Positions 21,882 through 34,558 of a stretch of DNA of 64,000 nt are shown here, one piece after another (the stretch's first letter is position 1; each line of letters opens with the position of its first letter). Made by a program: the position numbers and the translations under genes. The stretch is taken from positions 1 through 64,000 of the forward strand of contig CAJQUW010001464.1 in assembly GCA_907163375.1 (NCBI GenBank). The letters are read 5' to 3'. The notes under the pieces are model-generated. The model had not been told where the DNA came from. It made no database searches and saw only the letters and a list, made by a program, of their open reading frames with translations. Source of the stretch: Prostheceraeus crozeri (Eukaryota; Platyhelminthes; Polycladida; Euryleptidae).

Positions 21882-24032
21882 GCTCAGATATGACAAATTT
21901 GCCTCTATGTCATGGCGCTAGATACGAATAATGTTGCTTACAAGCTCTCATCTAGTTCGAGAACTCTTTCACATAGCATTGGGCCCACACATCATGCTCA
22001 AGTCAGGAGAATTACCAAGTCATGGACGAGTTGCTAAATTCGTGGAATCCATAAAATAGAAATACGCCGTATAGATTGTACAGTTTTTATTGTCAAACGC
22101 GTTGCAGTACGCATGACATACCATCCTCAGTGACAACTGACAAGGACAAACAATAAAGAATATATACAAGGGAAAGTGCAATCAAGCGAATTTCATTAAC
22201 AATTTATTCGTTGAATCAAAATGTAAATTGCATACACATACAAAACAATAGATGGCGTTTGATTGGGCAGTAATAGGGAGACAAAACGAAAACGTTTTTT
22301 CTTTAGCTCTTTGATTTTGTCCTATTTACCCTGTTAATTTGCTTTCGTTATCATTTTTTAGTGATTTCTTATCTTTTTTTGAGCATATCAATGATTTTGT
22401 CATTTCCAGAGTGTGCAATACTTCAAATGCCATTGGATTTGCTTCACACCGGTGTAATGCCTGAAAGAATAAAATTAACCATTAGCTAGCAAAAAAGATA
22501 ATCGGCAGTGACTCTTAAATTAAAGCAACAATGATATTGAAAGCGAAGTAAAACACGTTTTCAGAGCATCCTACTTTCCTTTTGCATTTTCAATCTCAGT
22601 CTCCTCCTTTGTGCATTGGAAAACACCATAAGAATAATAAAATTATTGAACTAAACGTTTCCAACTGCGATAAATATGAAAGACGCCAAGTTGAAAGTTG
22701 TTTTCGTTAATTTCAACAACTGATTGATTTTTCCGTACAAACATGCGAATTTCTTGGTGACAGTGCTCAACTGTTCAATTAGTCTGGTTCAATTGATTGG
22801 CTCACACGATCAGAAACAGTGGGCATTTCGAAAAGCCTTTCGCTTCGTTTCACAAAGGCGGTGAAAGTGTTCTCAAATGCCAAGCAATGACATGAAATGT
22901 AGACCAAATAAGCGAATGTCACGAAGCATGGAACCAGTTATTTACAAAATTGGATGAAAGAATTTGAAGATGCTTAGTCTCAGGTCTTTTAATACCTAAT
23001 TTCTCTAAACGATGTACCCTCAACTTGAAACTAAGACGGATGAGTAAATCTCTCTATTTGAAGAAGTTAGTTTCGTCAGAAGTCAGATATGCATGTACTT
23101 CTAATGAAATAAAAAATTAAAAAAGCACAATTATGTACATGTACCTAAAAGAAAGTTAGTTGGACAGATAAATTGGATTGGCAGTGCCTGGTGACAGTGG
23201 TGAAAAGATCAAAGACAGCACAATGATGCACATGTATCTAAAAGAAAGTTAATTGGGCAAACAAATTGGATTGAAAGTGCTTGGTGAGAGTGGTGATAGC
23301 GTCAAAAGATGGGCATCCTGCATACCCTGCCGACGAAATCAGCTGTGCGATTAGAGAAGTAAATTGACACCCCCGGTGAAATTTTTGAATATCTTATAAA
23401 CCAAGCAAGCGATGATTCCTTGATTTCTAGTAGCTCACTTTCTACGCACTATGCAACTGTTGACTGGAGGAAAATAAATTTGGCACAACACTTTTGGCGT
23501 GAATCTATCGTAAAATATATGTTTGGAATATTTTGGCTGATTTCGGTATATTCACTTCCAATGTAGGCTATATTGCGGCATCAATTCTTGATTGAATAAG
23601 TTGAGACTACATTAAGGATTCTTACTATCAATATAAAGATATTCAGAAATGCAAAGTTTTTGAATTTGAAATAATCTGCTTATTATGCATGCATGTTTGA
23701 AATCTGAAATTCAAATTTGAAAAAAGTATTTTTTTATTGTTTTCGTACTATTTAGTTCTGCAATTAATCAACAATTATTAAACATTTTCAGGATCGTCTT
23801 TTAGCATCAGTATGTCGATTAAAGTTCACTGAATTGGGTTGTTTCTTCACTTGCAGAAACTACATGTAAATACTAAGGTGCAATTTTAGTGCTATTTGAG
23901 TTGAACTAAAAGTTTGAATTATTTCAGCCATCATCTCATACAATAATGTAATCTCAAAACGATTAGTGATCACCATTTTATTAACCACCTTGACCAAATC
24001 TTTCGATTAGTGTATGGTTTGTTAGTTTTTGG
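21882..24032. other. No recognisable gene
   Basis: AT-rich. At about 22080-22150 is a block (GTCAAACGCGTTGCAGTACG then TCCTCAGTGACAACTGAC) that looks like a repeat-family piece. The tandem repeat at 23125 is listed separately. No coding signal seen. Confidence 0.4.
23125..23306. repeat. Tandem duplication, period 93 bp
   Basis: Two copies start at GCACAA (23125 and 23218). They share ACATGTA(C/T)CTAAAAGAAAGTTA, AAATTGGATTG and AGTGGTGA blocks at a constant offset, diverged by about 15 percent by eye. Confidence 0.75.
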
Positions 24033-25893
24033 CCTCACGAAAATTCCTCATGATTTTTTCTCATATATATCTCATGAAATTTCATGCGGATTTAGAACGT
24101 TTTCGCATAAAATATCTCATCAAATTTCATGAGTTTCGCATAAAAATCTCATTAATAAATAAACAGCTGCTCTTTTCAACTTCTGATTTTTTTTCTGGCA
24201 TTTATTTATTGAGGCGGTCTTAGCCTCGCCAGGTTGCTCGTGAGAAGTGGCGTCGCGTGCTCCCAGACCACAGGCCTTCGCTCGGCATTGGAATACTATT
24301 TCTATACTAGACTTTTTTATGTTATAACATTAATTTTCCTAAAAGATGAATTTTTAATGACAATTTCCCGAGCATTTTTTAATGCCAAGTGAATGTGCAC
24401 ATGAGAAGTTGATTGCTCATGTCGCCTAACCGCCTTACTCAAGGAGCTGAGATTACCATATCCCATCTCTGTCCAGACCACATTTTCTCGAGAAAAAAGG
24501 AGGCAAGGACAACAGTTTATTGTGTTTCTCACGGCTGGTCAGCCACTCATGTGTTTGAACTTTGATGCATTAAAATGTCTTTTATATTTCTTATTTCTCT
24601 CTCTGTGAGTGCTTTCAATTTTTAAATCAGGTGTTGGCCTACCTAGCTTGACGACTGACATCTTTTTAGTATATTCCCTTCGGACGAAAGGCGTGATTAT
24701 GAGCTCATCTACAGTACTAAACATAGCGTCACATCAATCACGTAAAAACAAATCATGGAATTCTACGGAATCTGGGTGTTCGAGTCAGATGCATTACTCT
24801 GCACTCATTGGCGAACGCTCATCATCTGATCACAGTCTTATGTGAACGTCAGTCAGCTGCTATTGTTGACGTAGTGGCCTCTCCGACGAGAAACGAAGGA
24901 CAGGAACAATTGGGTTGCGCTTCCCTTTCTATATTTAGATACCAAGCCTCGATGAAGAATAACGGAGAATGTCATTGTAAAAATTGGAGAAGGCAAAGCA
25001 TTATGTCTATCGGGAAAGCCAATATTGGTGCGGGAACGTGCGCTTGCTGCCTCACACGCACACAACTGTCTTTCGCTCGGTCTGAACACACGACTAGCAT
25101 GTGTGTCTAATCGTTAGAAGAAAACAGCTGTGATTCGTGCATGCGCAGCAAAACTGTTCATTTTAAGGTTGAGAGTCTGATTTTGAGACGGACAGCTGCC
25201 ACGAGAAGCTATCGAATTTAAATGAAATATAATGAATGATGACACTTTTCATTTTTATAAATGTTGGTAAATTATTATTTAGGATGCGCTGAAGGCCTTG
25301 CAGGTACGGAGAAGACGCCACTGCTCGTGAGTATTCCCACGACATGTCCACAATTCTATTTCAGTGTTCGCAATACTGCTATTGAATTTTCAGTATACGC
25401 AACCGTTATTGCTATCACGATATGCTATTGAACTGTTATTGCATACATGTATATCTCTATTTTCAACATCTCGCATTCAACATCTAATCGTAAAGTCAAA
25501 TTATATATTGCATCATTTCGAGAAGGATGGTGAATCGATATGATACATTCTATAATTGTTGCCTTTTATCCTTTATAGACTAAAGTTGGGTATTCTTATC
25601 GATTGAATAAGCTTTCTTATGACTCTTTCTTTTCGCGGTTAGCATGCATACCTTACTACTTATAAACTTCTTTTCACAAAACCTCATGAACACAACATCA
25701 GTTATTATCCTCATGAATGTTCTCATTACCACTCATTATATTCTCATCAAAGCATCATGAGAACATCATCTGCTAAATATTTTCTCATGAGAATATCATG
25801 AGGCTCATCATAACCTCACAATCTCTCATAAAAATGTCATGAATCCTCATTAAATTTCATGAGTTCTCATGAAAAAGTTTCGTGAAGAGGCTG
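24033..25893 (-). mobile_element. Decayed hAT-type element with CTCATGA-rich ends
   Basis: The left end (GGCCTCACGAAAATTCCTCATGA) and the inverted right end (GCCTCTTCACGAAACTTTTTC) are similar. Both terminal ~120-210 bp are crowded with CTCATGA/TCATGAG motifs. A second inverted block lies further in: CTCGTGAGAAGTGGCGTC at about 24237, and its counterpart at about 25275-25330. A broken hAT-type transposase N-terminus lies between. Repeated short motifs near both ends are usual for hAT transposase binding. No clear target duplication was found, so the exact boundaries are tentative. Confidence 0.6.
24317..24724 (-). pseudogene. hAT-type transposase N-terminus with TTF-type zinc finger
   Basis: The minus-strand frame reads VDELIITPFVRREYTKKMS, then GRPTPDLKIE. 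After one TGA (24539-24541, where a tryptophan is expected) it continues as INCCPCLLFSRENVVW, GYGNLSSLSKAVRRHEQSTSH. This is the N-terminal part and CxxC...H...H finger of ZMYM1-like hAT transposase proteins. Only about 135 codons survive; the catalytic domain and the C-terminal dimerisation region are absent nearby. The two frames join without a frameshift, so the only lesion within this stretch is the stop. Confidence 0.82.
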
Positions 25894-27213
25894 TCAATTT
25901 CAATTTTATATGGTGATATAATGGGAAATTGTTGAAAATTGACGTTTTTACTTTGACCTTCACCTCAGCCCAGGGATGACCTTGAAAATAAAAATAATGC
26001 TGTCTTTTTGAATACCCTTTCAAAGCCCTTTCGATTGATGTGTGGCTTGGCAAAGTTGGTATAATAGTTTGGGAGATCAGCATCCTCCAGTTATTTCCAA
26101 TTTCTGAGGTGAAGATAAGAAGAATCAAACTCTTGATGATGAAATTCGTGGCTATTAAAAGGCCGTACTCTCTAAATTCTTGCAGTTTGATGCTTTCCAT
26201 TGCATGTCGAGAAAATAGCGTCGTTGATATATTTTACGCGTGTAAACACACTAAAGGCAAACTAATAATACGTTCGTATGAAAAAAACTAAAAAAAGCAC
26301 AGCCATTATTCGAATCCAATTTTCAAAATTCTGAGGATTCCAACGTTTCTATCGATCTTTTTGACATGTTAATGCATTCAAGCTCATCGAAAACAAAATA
26401 TCAATCTCTGGCTTGCATCGAATTGAGTGCCAAAGACAACACTTGAAAAAGTAAATATCTTCCGTCTACCTGAAGATTTCGATTCCATCATTTGAATATA
26501 TTTGAAATGAAAATAGAACGTTCTCTCTGCTTATTCTGACAAAGCAATAGTCAGGTGCAATTTAACACAAATTCTCTCAGTTTCATCAAACGGAAGAGGA
26601 AGTGAATTCAGATATTTAGGAATTATCTGTCTTTGTCTCTTCAAAGCGTATTAAAGAAGTTCGGTACGTAGATCGGGATATTGGCACACTTGCTAAAGGT
26701 AAAGTGCACATTAATAATTCAGATGACAAAATAATACTGATAATCCGTCGTCAACAACACCCACAAATAACTGCTATCATTTTAATGAAAATGAAAGGAA
26801 ATTGAAAGTATACTAAAGGATTTATCGATTTCATTATCTGCGGACATTATCGGAATGTCTGCAGAATTTTAGTAGTCACAGTAGATCTGTTTATCGCATC
26901 GATTTTGGAAGTTGATTCTGATACGATGAGTCGAAAGTAAAACACGAATCAGAAGCGAAGAAGATCAATCTCAACGAATATGATCCGATAATCGGATTCA
27001 CATTTGCACACTGAAATATATCACTGAAGTTGGGATGTTTTTCCTACGATGGTGAGGGATTTATACTAAAACGTCGCCATTCCGATTTCGTCGGACTTCC
27101 GAATTCATCGCATTCGATCACGTCGCAAAAAGCCGCATAAGAAAGAAGGCCGCATTCGAAATCGTCAGATCCAAAATATTCTACATTGTATGTTTCTTTC
27201 TAAACATAACACG
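25894..27213. other. No recognisable gene
   Basis: AT-rich. A TTTCGATTGATGTGTGG motif at about 26029 resembles TTTCGATTAGTGTATGG at about 24001, on the other side of the hAT-type element. No coding signal seen. Confidence 0.4.
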
Positions 27214-27221
27214 TCTTGCTC

Positions 27222-27654
27222 CACTAGGTGACATCGTCACGCGTAATTACGGAGCAGCCCAAACATCCGTGGTTAAGCGCAGTTTATACTTCTACGCGCG
27301 TACATACGCGCTGCACTCACGTGAGTAAGCAATCACTTCATCTGATGCTGTCAAAACATAGGGAATGTTTATGAATACGCGCGGGCGAGAGTTTATAGTT
27401 CGCGCGCCGTCTACGATTGTCCGCGTTGCCGCTTGAAACACGGATGAACGCTTGTACATGCTCTGTCTGCCCTGAGCATGAAATTTAGGTCCCATCATAT
27501 TGTTAAGCCTCTGATACAATACAGACACATGAGACGCAAAGTTTATGTAGCAGGACTGACGACATATGTTGTAGTAATGTCACGCGTAAGCACGGATGTT
27601 TAGGGTCATGTGTAATTAGCCTACGCGTAATTGAGTGTGGCATGTCACCTAGTG
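27222..27654. mobile_element. 433-bp CpG-rich MITE, 8-bp duplication
   Basis: Ends CACTAGGTGACAT and, inverted, ATGTCACCTAGTG form a 13-bp perfect terminal repeat. Flanks are TCTTGCTC (27214-27221) and TCTTGATC (27655-27662), an 8-bp duplication with one mismatch. The interior is far richer in CG and CGCG dinucleotides (ACGCGCG, GCGCGCCG) than its surroundings. There is no transposase. The 8-bp duplication fits hAT-like mobilisation. Confidence 0.87.
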
Positions 27655-27662
27655 TCTTGATC

Positions 27663-29662
27663 TAACCATGACAGAAATGACTCAAGTGATAGAATCCGAT
27701 AGATGAATACAATTTTAAATCGCGTTATAAAAATAAAATCATTATAGTTGTCATGGAAATAAGGAAGGATGTTCGAATGGAAATGCTTAGAGTTGATCTA
27801 AGCATTGACTGATCTGAACTTGGAAATATCTATTTTTAATAATCCCTACCTATGCCATGCATGAACACCATAGGCCCATAGACTTTGTTCCGATCTGCCC
27901 ATGAGCTGTCAGGTTATTGATCATCAAACTGCAATTAAATCGGAATCCAATTGCGACGAAAATGGAAACGCTACCAACTAGGATGCAACGAGTTCAGAAC
28001 AACGACATTTTCGTACAATGCGCATGAGTGGTGGCTGCATTGCAAATATATCAGTCAATTTATAACTTGTCACATTGCAACACAAATCAATCAATAAACT
28101 GCAAATATTCCATGGCAGCAATCAATTAATCTTTGAACCCCTGCCCAGCTCCCACTTCCTCAGCATAACCGCTTTAGCATCATATTAGACCCTACCAATC
28201 CTCAAAGATACTTGCAATCAAATTTCGTCTCAAAATTTTCAATAATTTGAGAACACATGTTGAGTTAGAACAGATGAATGCCACTGTTGCAAAGTTCACA
28301 TTGGTGGTATGGATGGGCATTTGCAGAAGTTCCCGCCTTCTACTCTGTGACTTCTGTCGCTAGATTTGAGCATCTCAATCTCTGTGATTCTCACGAGAAG
28401 AGCCAGTCAGTCACATAAGCCCAACACCCGGTATTATTCATAAGCTTATCAATAATCAATTGATAAGTAAGCCGTAGCCTATAATGTAGGCCTAGACTTG
28501 CTATCGGGAAGGTAGGCTAGACTTAGAAAAAGCAACATCATAACGGTTGCCTTTTGCTATAGTCTGTGATTTATCCGATAGGCTATTTAAGATTCATTAT
28601 AAAGGCCCGACTGCATGGACCAAAAATCCATTTCGCTTGCCTTGATGGGATGATACAAAACCTAAGCCTGGCAAGCCCATGCACAGGCTGCCCAGTTACC
28701 TATAGCAAAGACACAGAATGGCCTAAACACATGGCCTAGGAGAGGCCTAGACACAATGACAGTGCATGACCCGGTTACTATACAACCAGGTTAAGGTGTA
28801 GGCCTATATACTCGTTTTAAAATGTATGTATGGTAAAGGTCTATAATAATGGCAAGGGGCCCATGGTAGCTACGATGTTGCATCATGTTAGGCTTGGGTG
28901 TGCAAACCCAAACCCTCTACGGGACATAGGATGCAATTCTATGGTAGTAGGCTTGGATCATCAAAATTCTTCCTTGGGTTTCTTGGGGTAAACCCAATCA
29001 ACACCTAAACCGCGCTTGTCTTGGGTGACCCAATGCAAGCCCTATAGTAACCTTGTTTGGATTTTCCAGCTCATAGACGATCCTAACTTTTTCAGCGTTT
29101 AATCAATTTTGACGGATACTATGAGACTGCGTAATTTGACTTTTATATTTTGCACATTTTGTGTTTTTAATTTTTTTATAGCCATAGCTGTGCACGTTTT
29201 CTGTTGAATCAAAACACTTGTATCCGAGACGGAACATGCTGGGGCTCGGCCGTTCAACACAGTTGGTGGAAAGTAGCATTCAGAGAGAGCACCTGATAAT
29301 GTTCTTGAAAATGACCTCTTTTGAAGAATTGGGAGTAATTCCTCAGGAGTAGCCTGTATATTGACTGCAGCTTCATCTAATTGCCAACTTTGTCCAGCAA
29401 CTAATCATTTGAGAGGGTTTGATTTTGAACGGCAATTAGCCTCAACAATCGAGACACGGTGACGCCCATGAATGCAACAACAGAGCATCGAACAGGGTTA
29501 GATGAAGTTCAGCTGTAGCTAGTTTGTATCACCGACTCCCAGAAACTCCTACTCCTGAAGTACAATCAACTTAGGCCATCACCGTGAGATACGGAATATA
29601 TTGTATTGATGTCGGAACCTGAGGAACCGCCACTGACTGACCTTCGTCTTTAAAATGTAGGG
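27663..29662. other. No recognisable gene
   Basis: Contains many AGGCCTA-type palindromic words at about 28480-28810 and AACCCAA-rich sequence at about 28890-29040. No coding or bounded element is evident. Confidence 0.4.
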
Positions 29663-29884
29663 TCTTCAACAAAAGAATACATAATTAGTCAACAGTTTGT
29701 TTATATGTCCATCAGATTCGCGAAGAAAGATTTCAGAGAATTCCGGGATGACTCGATAAAATACATGGTCGAACAGTGCACCGATTTCGACGAGGAATGC
29801 ATCAAAAGAATGCTCAATGAAAAACCCTTTCATCTTGTCTCTGATTCATTATCATGCTCACATGATTTAACATTGAAAATTTGA
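29663..29884 (+). other. Open frame of unknown nature
   Basis: An open frame of about 73 codons includes SIRFAKKDFREFRDDSIKY and EQCTDFDEECIKRMLN and is preceded by a TAG that could be a splice acceptor. It has a charged, protein-like composition but no domain I recognise. Its 3-prime part (from about 29834) overlaps a repeat arm, so only about 57 codons are independent. Confidence 0.15.
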
Positions 29885-30683
29885 GATTTCTGTGATAAGC
29901 GAGTGTCATATTTTGACCATCTCTCCACTTTAAGCAATAACGGATACGAATTAAAAAGCTGAGAACATAAACTTTCGAGTGGTGTATGCACAGAATTAAA
30001 TTCATCTGCGCGTGCTTCGGCTTCCTAGAAAGGAAGAATTGTATATAACCTTAATATCGAAATGGCACATCACAGAATGGCACAACTTGCTCCTTTCCGA
30101 AAGGATAATTCGTGTATCGCTTGCTATTGGAAATGGCAAACAATAAGCTGTCAGCAGAGGACACCAGAGCCAGTGAGAGATGCGTGCATGCTGTGATATC
30201 ACTTAGCACACACCAAAACACACATCGATGTCTGTCTTCGATTCAAAGTATGCACTATACAGTGAGCAATGCCGAGCAGAGGATGTGAAAACATCAAGTG
30301 AATCAATTTTCGTACGCCTGCTACTTTTTTAATAATGATCGGAAGGACCAATATTATGGAGAAAACTTGTGCGCAATGATCTGAATCTTCGAATCTGAAG
30401 GAATTTTGACAATCGAAGCACTTTGCTGGAGCTCACATTAATCCGCAAGCAACGCACGACTGTTTCCTATCTTGGTAAGGTATTAGGAATTCCTTTTTGC
30501 CCACTGAATAGGTTCCTCGATGTGCAGTGGATTTCGTATTAATCACACTTCTAGCAAACCGAAGCAGATAAAGAAAATATTTAATTCTGTGGGTGTATGG
30601 CATGTCAATGTAAATTGAGATTGAAAGGCAGGAGTAGCGATTGAAGCTTGACATAATTTAGGTGGTCCGTTTTATGTGATCAA
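29834..30683. repeat. Solo arm of the 55-kb foldback family, interrupted
   Basis: 29834-29988 and 30592-30683 match consecutive parts of the right arm of the element at 55249-56124: GATTCATTATCATGCTCACATG, GAGAACA(T/C)AA and TTTAGGTGGTCCGTTTT..TGATC. The arm is split by the 603-bp element at 29989-30591. No opposite arm was found nearby. Confidence 0.82.
29989..30591. mobile_element. 603-bp non-autonomous element, intact copy
   Basis: Terminal inverted repeats CACAGAATTAAAT / ATTTAATTCTGTG (13 bp) and a perfect 8-bp target duplication GGTGTATG at 29981-29988 and 30592-30599. This is the uninterrupted relative of the element at 5243-8476. It has TTAA at 30329-30332 where that copy carries piggyBac, although the other copy also has about 26 bp of extra AT-rich sequence beside the junction. 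Small frames inside are shared by both copies but show no transposase features. Confidence 0.93.
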
Positions 30684-30699
30684 CTCAATTTGACCTTGA

Positions 30700-31040
30700 C
30701 TTTGTTGGATAAGGTTAGAATTGAAGTGATCAGGAAGAAGGTTAAAGTTGATGAGTCGGGCGCGAAGATGAAAGAAGGAAGACTGCGATGGTTTGGGCAC
30801 GTACAGAGACGGAATGAGAGTTAGTTAGGGAAGAGAGTGATGGATTTGAAGGTCGGTTGGCGGAAGAGAGGAAGACCAAGGACAAGATGGCGTGATTACG
30901 TAGAGGAGGACCTGAAAGTCGCGGACCTGGACGAGGAGGACGCCTAAGACCGAAACGAGTGGAGGAGAATCCGAACCGGCGATCCTACATGAATGAGATA
31001 AAAGCCATTAGAAGAGGAAGATGAAGAGAAGAAGAACTCT
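30700..31040 (+). pseudogene. 3-prime end of a non-LTR retrotransposon (RTE-like)
   Basis: Plus-strand reading gives KEGRLRWFGHVQRRNES, then KRVMDLKVGW, RKRGRPRTRWRDYVEEDLK, then EWRRIRTGDP, with in-frame stops. This is the C-terminal tail commonly found after the reverse transcriptase in RTE-like and related LINEs. It ends in a GAAGA-rich tract at 31005-31034 that may be the element's simple-sequence 3-prime tail. Only the tail is present, as expected for 5-prime truncated LINE copies. Clade assignment is tentative. Confidence 0.75.
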
Positions 31041-31322
31041 GCAGCATACCACCTATATGTGAATATAGCACAAGAAGGTGTCAATGTAAGCTAAATAGAC
31101 TGGTAGAGATCAACTGTTTGACAAAGGACTCTGTATCAAATGCAGCAAAATTTCGAAGATACTACTCCTTTACAAGTACAATGCTTTGCTTATTTAGGAT
31201 GAGCTACACGGCGACAGTGCAATACGGTCACCCATTGAGCTTGCTGCTGTCTTCGCATTGCGATGGTGATGATAAACACTGCTCAGCAAATAGTTTGAGG
31301 CGGCCTGAGACGCACCAAGCTA

Positions 31323-31541
31323 CACTGTAAACTGTCACCTCCTAAAATCGAAGAAATCTGCATCCTAAAGCGCGACACACTAGAATTTTAGGAGGTTGCG
31401 TGAAATAGAATGCTGACATACTAAAGAGAACAATAACACTAGTGCGCTAGCCTCCTAAAACGCTTTGCTTTAGGATTTTTTTATTAGTTACGAATAGTGT
31501 CTCGCTTCAGTGTGTGATTTAGGAGGTGCTGGTTTAGAGTG
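31323..31541. mobile_element. TA-flanked MITE, CACTGTAAAC family, copy 1
   Basis: Ends CACTGTAAACTGTCACCTCC and, inverted, CACTCTAAACCAGCACCTCC, flanked by TA on both sides (31321-31322 and 31542-31543). It carries internal CCTCCTAAAA motifs. A homologous copy lies at 42537-42777. TA target sites suggest Tc1/mariner mobilisation. Confidence 0.88.
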
Positions 31542-31543
31542 TA

Positions 31544-34078
31544 TGGTCCGTAAATTCCAAAACGGTTCAATATGCATGTGATTGCTTGGATTTTCCAATT
31601 CAAAGACGATTTTGACATTTTTAATGTCGCTGCTGGCGATTAGCATTGAGAACGCTCAATAAAATTTGACGGCCATCTAACAGCATATTTTCTTCTTATA
31701 TATTTTCCATGTTTAGAGCTCTTGATTTTTGCAATGCCGTAATTGTGTGCTTTTTCTGTTGAATTAGAAAAATGCAAATCCGGTCACTTAACTGAATGAA
31801 TTTCTAATTTCCCGACTTTGCTGTGATGCTGATAATTGCGATTCAACTTGTGAGGTTGTTTCTTGTGTGAAAAGGGATTTCAGTTTGATTTCATCTTAAT
31901 CTTCAAGTTTTAATTAGGGCGTGTTCAATTAAGGTGTTTATATCCTGATGAAAATTAACTGTCGAATAAATTAACGCTGCATTTGAGTGGCAGCTATCTC
32001 CTGCTCTTGAAAATGATTTACTAAATTATATCCATTTCATCCACTTAGCTCGTCAAGTTAGTTTTGTTATTCATTTGGGTATCATCTGTGACGTCTTAAT
32101 ATCGCATTTATTACAAGTGACATGAAAACATTCGGATGACTGCAGGATCTTCAATGCCGGGCTCTGAAGAGCATCGCTATCCCGGGGGAAGCGACCCCCT
32201 TCCTTAACTTCCTACTGCTCTGCTGTACATGAAATTATTAGGGTAGAATATTCTGCGTGTGGTCTTTCTAACGGTGGTATCTGTTTTTTCTAATTCGTCC
32301 ATCTTGATGCTTTAAATGGCGATTTAAAATTTGAACTTCAAAATTAAGCGGATTTTTTATGTTTTCTCCTCATCGACTGCAAACACAGATTCAGTGCTTT
32401 TAGTTCAATAACGTTAGTGACACATACAATTAATGATCAGGAGAATGATGCTATTTGATGCTCTAAACTTGTTTGTCTACACATCATGAATTTAAATTCA
32501 AAATTTGAATATGTGATATTGCTAATAATAAAAATAAATCATAAGCAGAAAAAGGAAAGTTTTCACTCAAAATTGACTACTTTTATTCATCTGTAGAAAC
32601 AATTTAAGAGGTTTTGCTACCTTCCAATAATGTAATTAAGACCAATAATGACACTGAATAAGCAGAAGTTTTCAAAACAATATGAACAAACACTACTTAG
32701 TTGCAACTTAGTTGACTCATTTCTACTGAAAAGGAATTAATAGGTAGTATTTACATGACATTCAAGTTTGTATGACTCTTATCGATGTCTATAGTATCTT
32801 TAATGTCTATATTATCTTGATGGTGCAATTTATGGACACCTAGTTGTGATGTGATGCAACAAATTGATATTCAGCTTGCTTTGTCAAAACTTAGCATACC
32901 AGATGTTTGCAAAATCAGGCAAAAAATTCAGACTTTCAAAAAATGCACTTTTCAAAACGGGCCATGAATTTAACTTTCCCATGAATCAAATGCAAAGATT
33001 TTCGGCGAAAAGTTGGGAAATACCCACAAACTAAAAGTCACAAAAGCCTGGGTCAATCGGTTCAGTTTTAAAAGTTCCTCAACAAAAATACGACAGGGGG
33101 CCCCGGTATGGATAGGGTTAACATTCGCACCACTGCGAGGGGGGGGCAGCGCCCCTCTCCTACCGAAATTTTTATCTAGCTCCTGAAAGAAGGAAGATAC
33201 GAACTCCAAATTTTAGATAGCTTATTTTCTACGTATGCCACAGCTTTCCAGCAAGTTTTAATATCATCGGCATCATACTTTCGTCACAATGAGATTTCAA
33301 AAATTTGAACGTACGACAGATTTGTCGAATTTTGCACTATTTTCGCTTTAAATGTTTTAGGTGTCCTTATCAATATCAAATCTATTCAAATTTATAAAAG
33401 AAAGTGTCTTCGAGTCAATGTGAATAGAGAATGATAGTTCCCTTGTAGATGCTAATTAGACTTTGACGCTTTGAATTCAAAATTCAAAAACCTTAGCATA
33501 AAGCATCTTATTGACCTTTGACCTTACACTTGTCCTCCACAGTGACCTTGAATATAGAAGCAATGATGATATTCTGACTCGTCATCATGGAAGCTGTCAT
33601 GTAGTGCATTTTGTTTTGAACTTGGTCAAATGATTTCTGAGATATGATAAGAAATACTAATCATAGTGAAAAAATCACCTTTTTGACATTTGACCTCCAG
33701 AATAATAATAATAAGCAATTTCTTCTGCAAAAATTGACATTCATCAATTTTACAGAAAACGCGCTCCATGGCCCCGCGAGGCGCTTACAGGATTGCGCAA
33801 AGAACGTAAAGAGAATGGCATTTATCTAGCAAAAAGAAAAATTTCTGAATTCAACGCTATAACAATTGCTATAAAACGCTGAAAAAATGTTGCACAAACA
33901 CATTTAGCAGGAATGAGTTCCAAAAAGGAAAAACACGATAGAAAAAATAATTGCGCAATGTCTTTGTGTGAGGGAGGAATTTTGGCAAAAATTGGCGCGG
34001 ATTGTCGGCACAACTTCTAGTAGAGTATGGGGTATGAAGTAAAGTAAAATATTTCCAAAAATCAGATTCAATTATGTC
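31544..34078. other. No recognisable gene
   Basis: AT-rich. TTGACCTTTGACCTTACAC at about 33510, with GATATTCTGACTCGTCATCATGG at about 33570, resembles a block at about 34390 (GATATTATTCTGACTCGACATGATG), so a diverged direct repeat of roughly 80 bp brackets 33.6-34.4 kb. A run of G at 33139 is a short low-complexity tract. Confidence 0.4.
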
Positions 34079-34407
34079 ATGATACGCTTTGAAAAAAGAT
34101 GTAAATCTAGCATTTTCCGTCTTTCACATAGGGAACGAAAACCTAGTAATTTCAAGCGATGATCATACTCTTCATAAGTAATTTTTCAACGCTTACAAAC
34201 TTGACGAGTGAAATATCGTTGGACTCTTTCGATGGAATCAATATCGCGCTGTAAAATTGGGCTAAAAATTTGACAATTATATTCCAATATTGGTCTTACA
34301 AATACTTTATACTCATGGATCAAACAGTCTTTATTGTTAGACACAAACCCTTTCAAAATGACATAAGCTTTGAATATCAAAACAGTGATATTATTCTGAC
34401 TCGACAT
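34079..34407 (-). pseudogene. Non-LTR retrotransposon RT C-terminal fragment
   Basis: The minus-strand frame reads YKVFVRPILEYNCQIFSP, DSIERVQRYFTRQVCKR, a TGA at 34186-34188, then ITYEEYDHRLKLLGFRSL and ERRKMLDLHLF in the same frame. This is the conserved segment just after the reverse transcriptase core in jockey/CR1/L2-like LINEs (Y..YVRP.LEY..; I..VQR.FT; L..L...R.). The rest of the element is absent. The single TGA replaces what is usually a cysteine or similar residue. Confidence 0.85.
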
Positions 34408-34558
34408 GATGAGAGTTATTGTTTGGTGTAATTTATTTTGAGCTAAAAGAGGTGAAAAACAATGATAGAAAAGATCTAAATCATGTTATAAGCAACAAAT
34501 CATTTCAAAAGCTGAAGTACATGATAACAGTTAAATAAGGTACACACAGTAACTCGAC

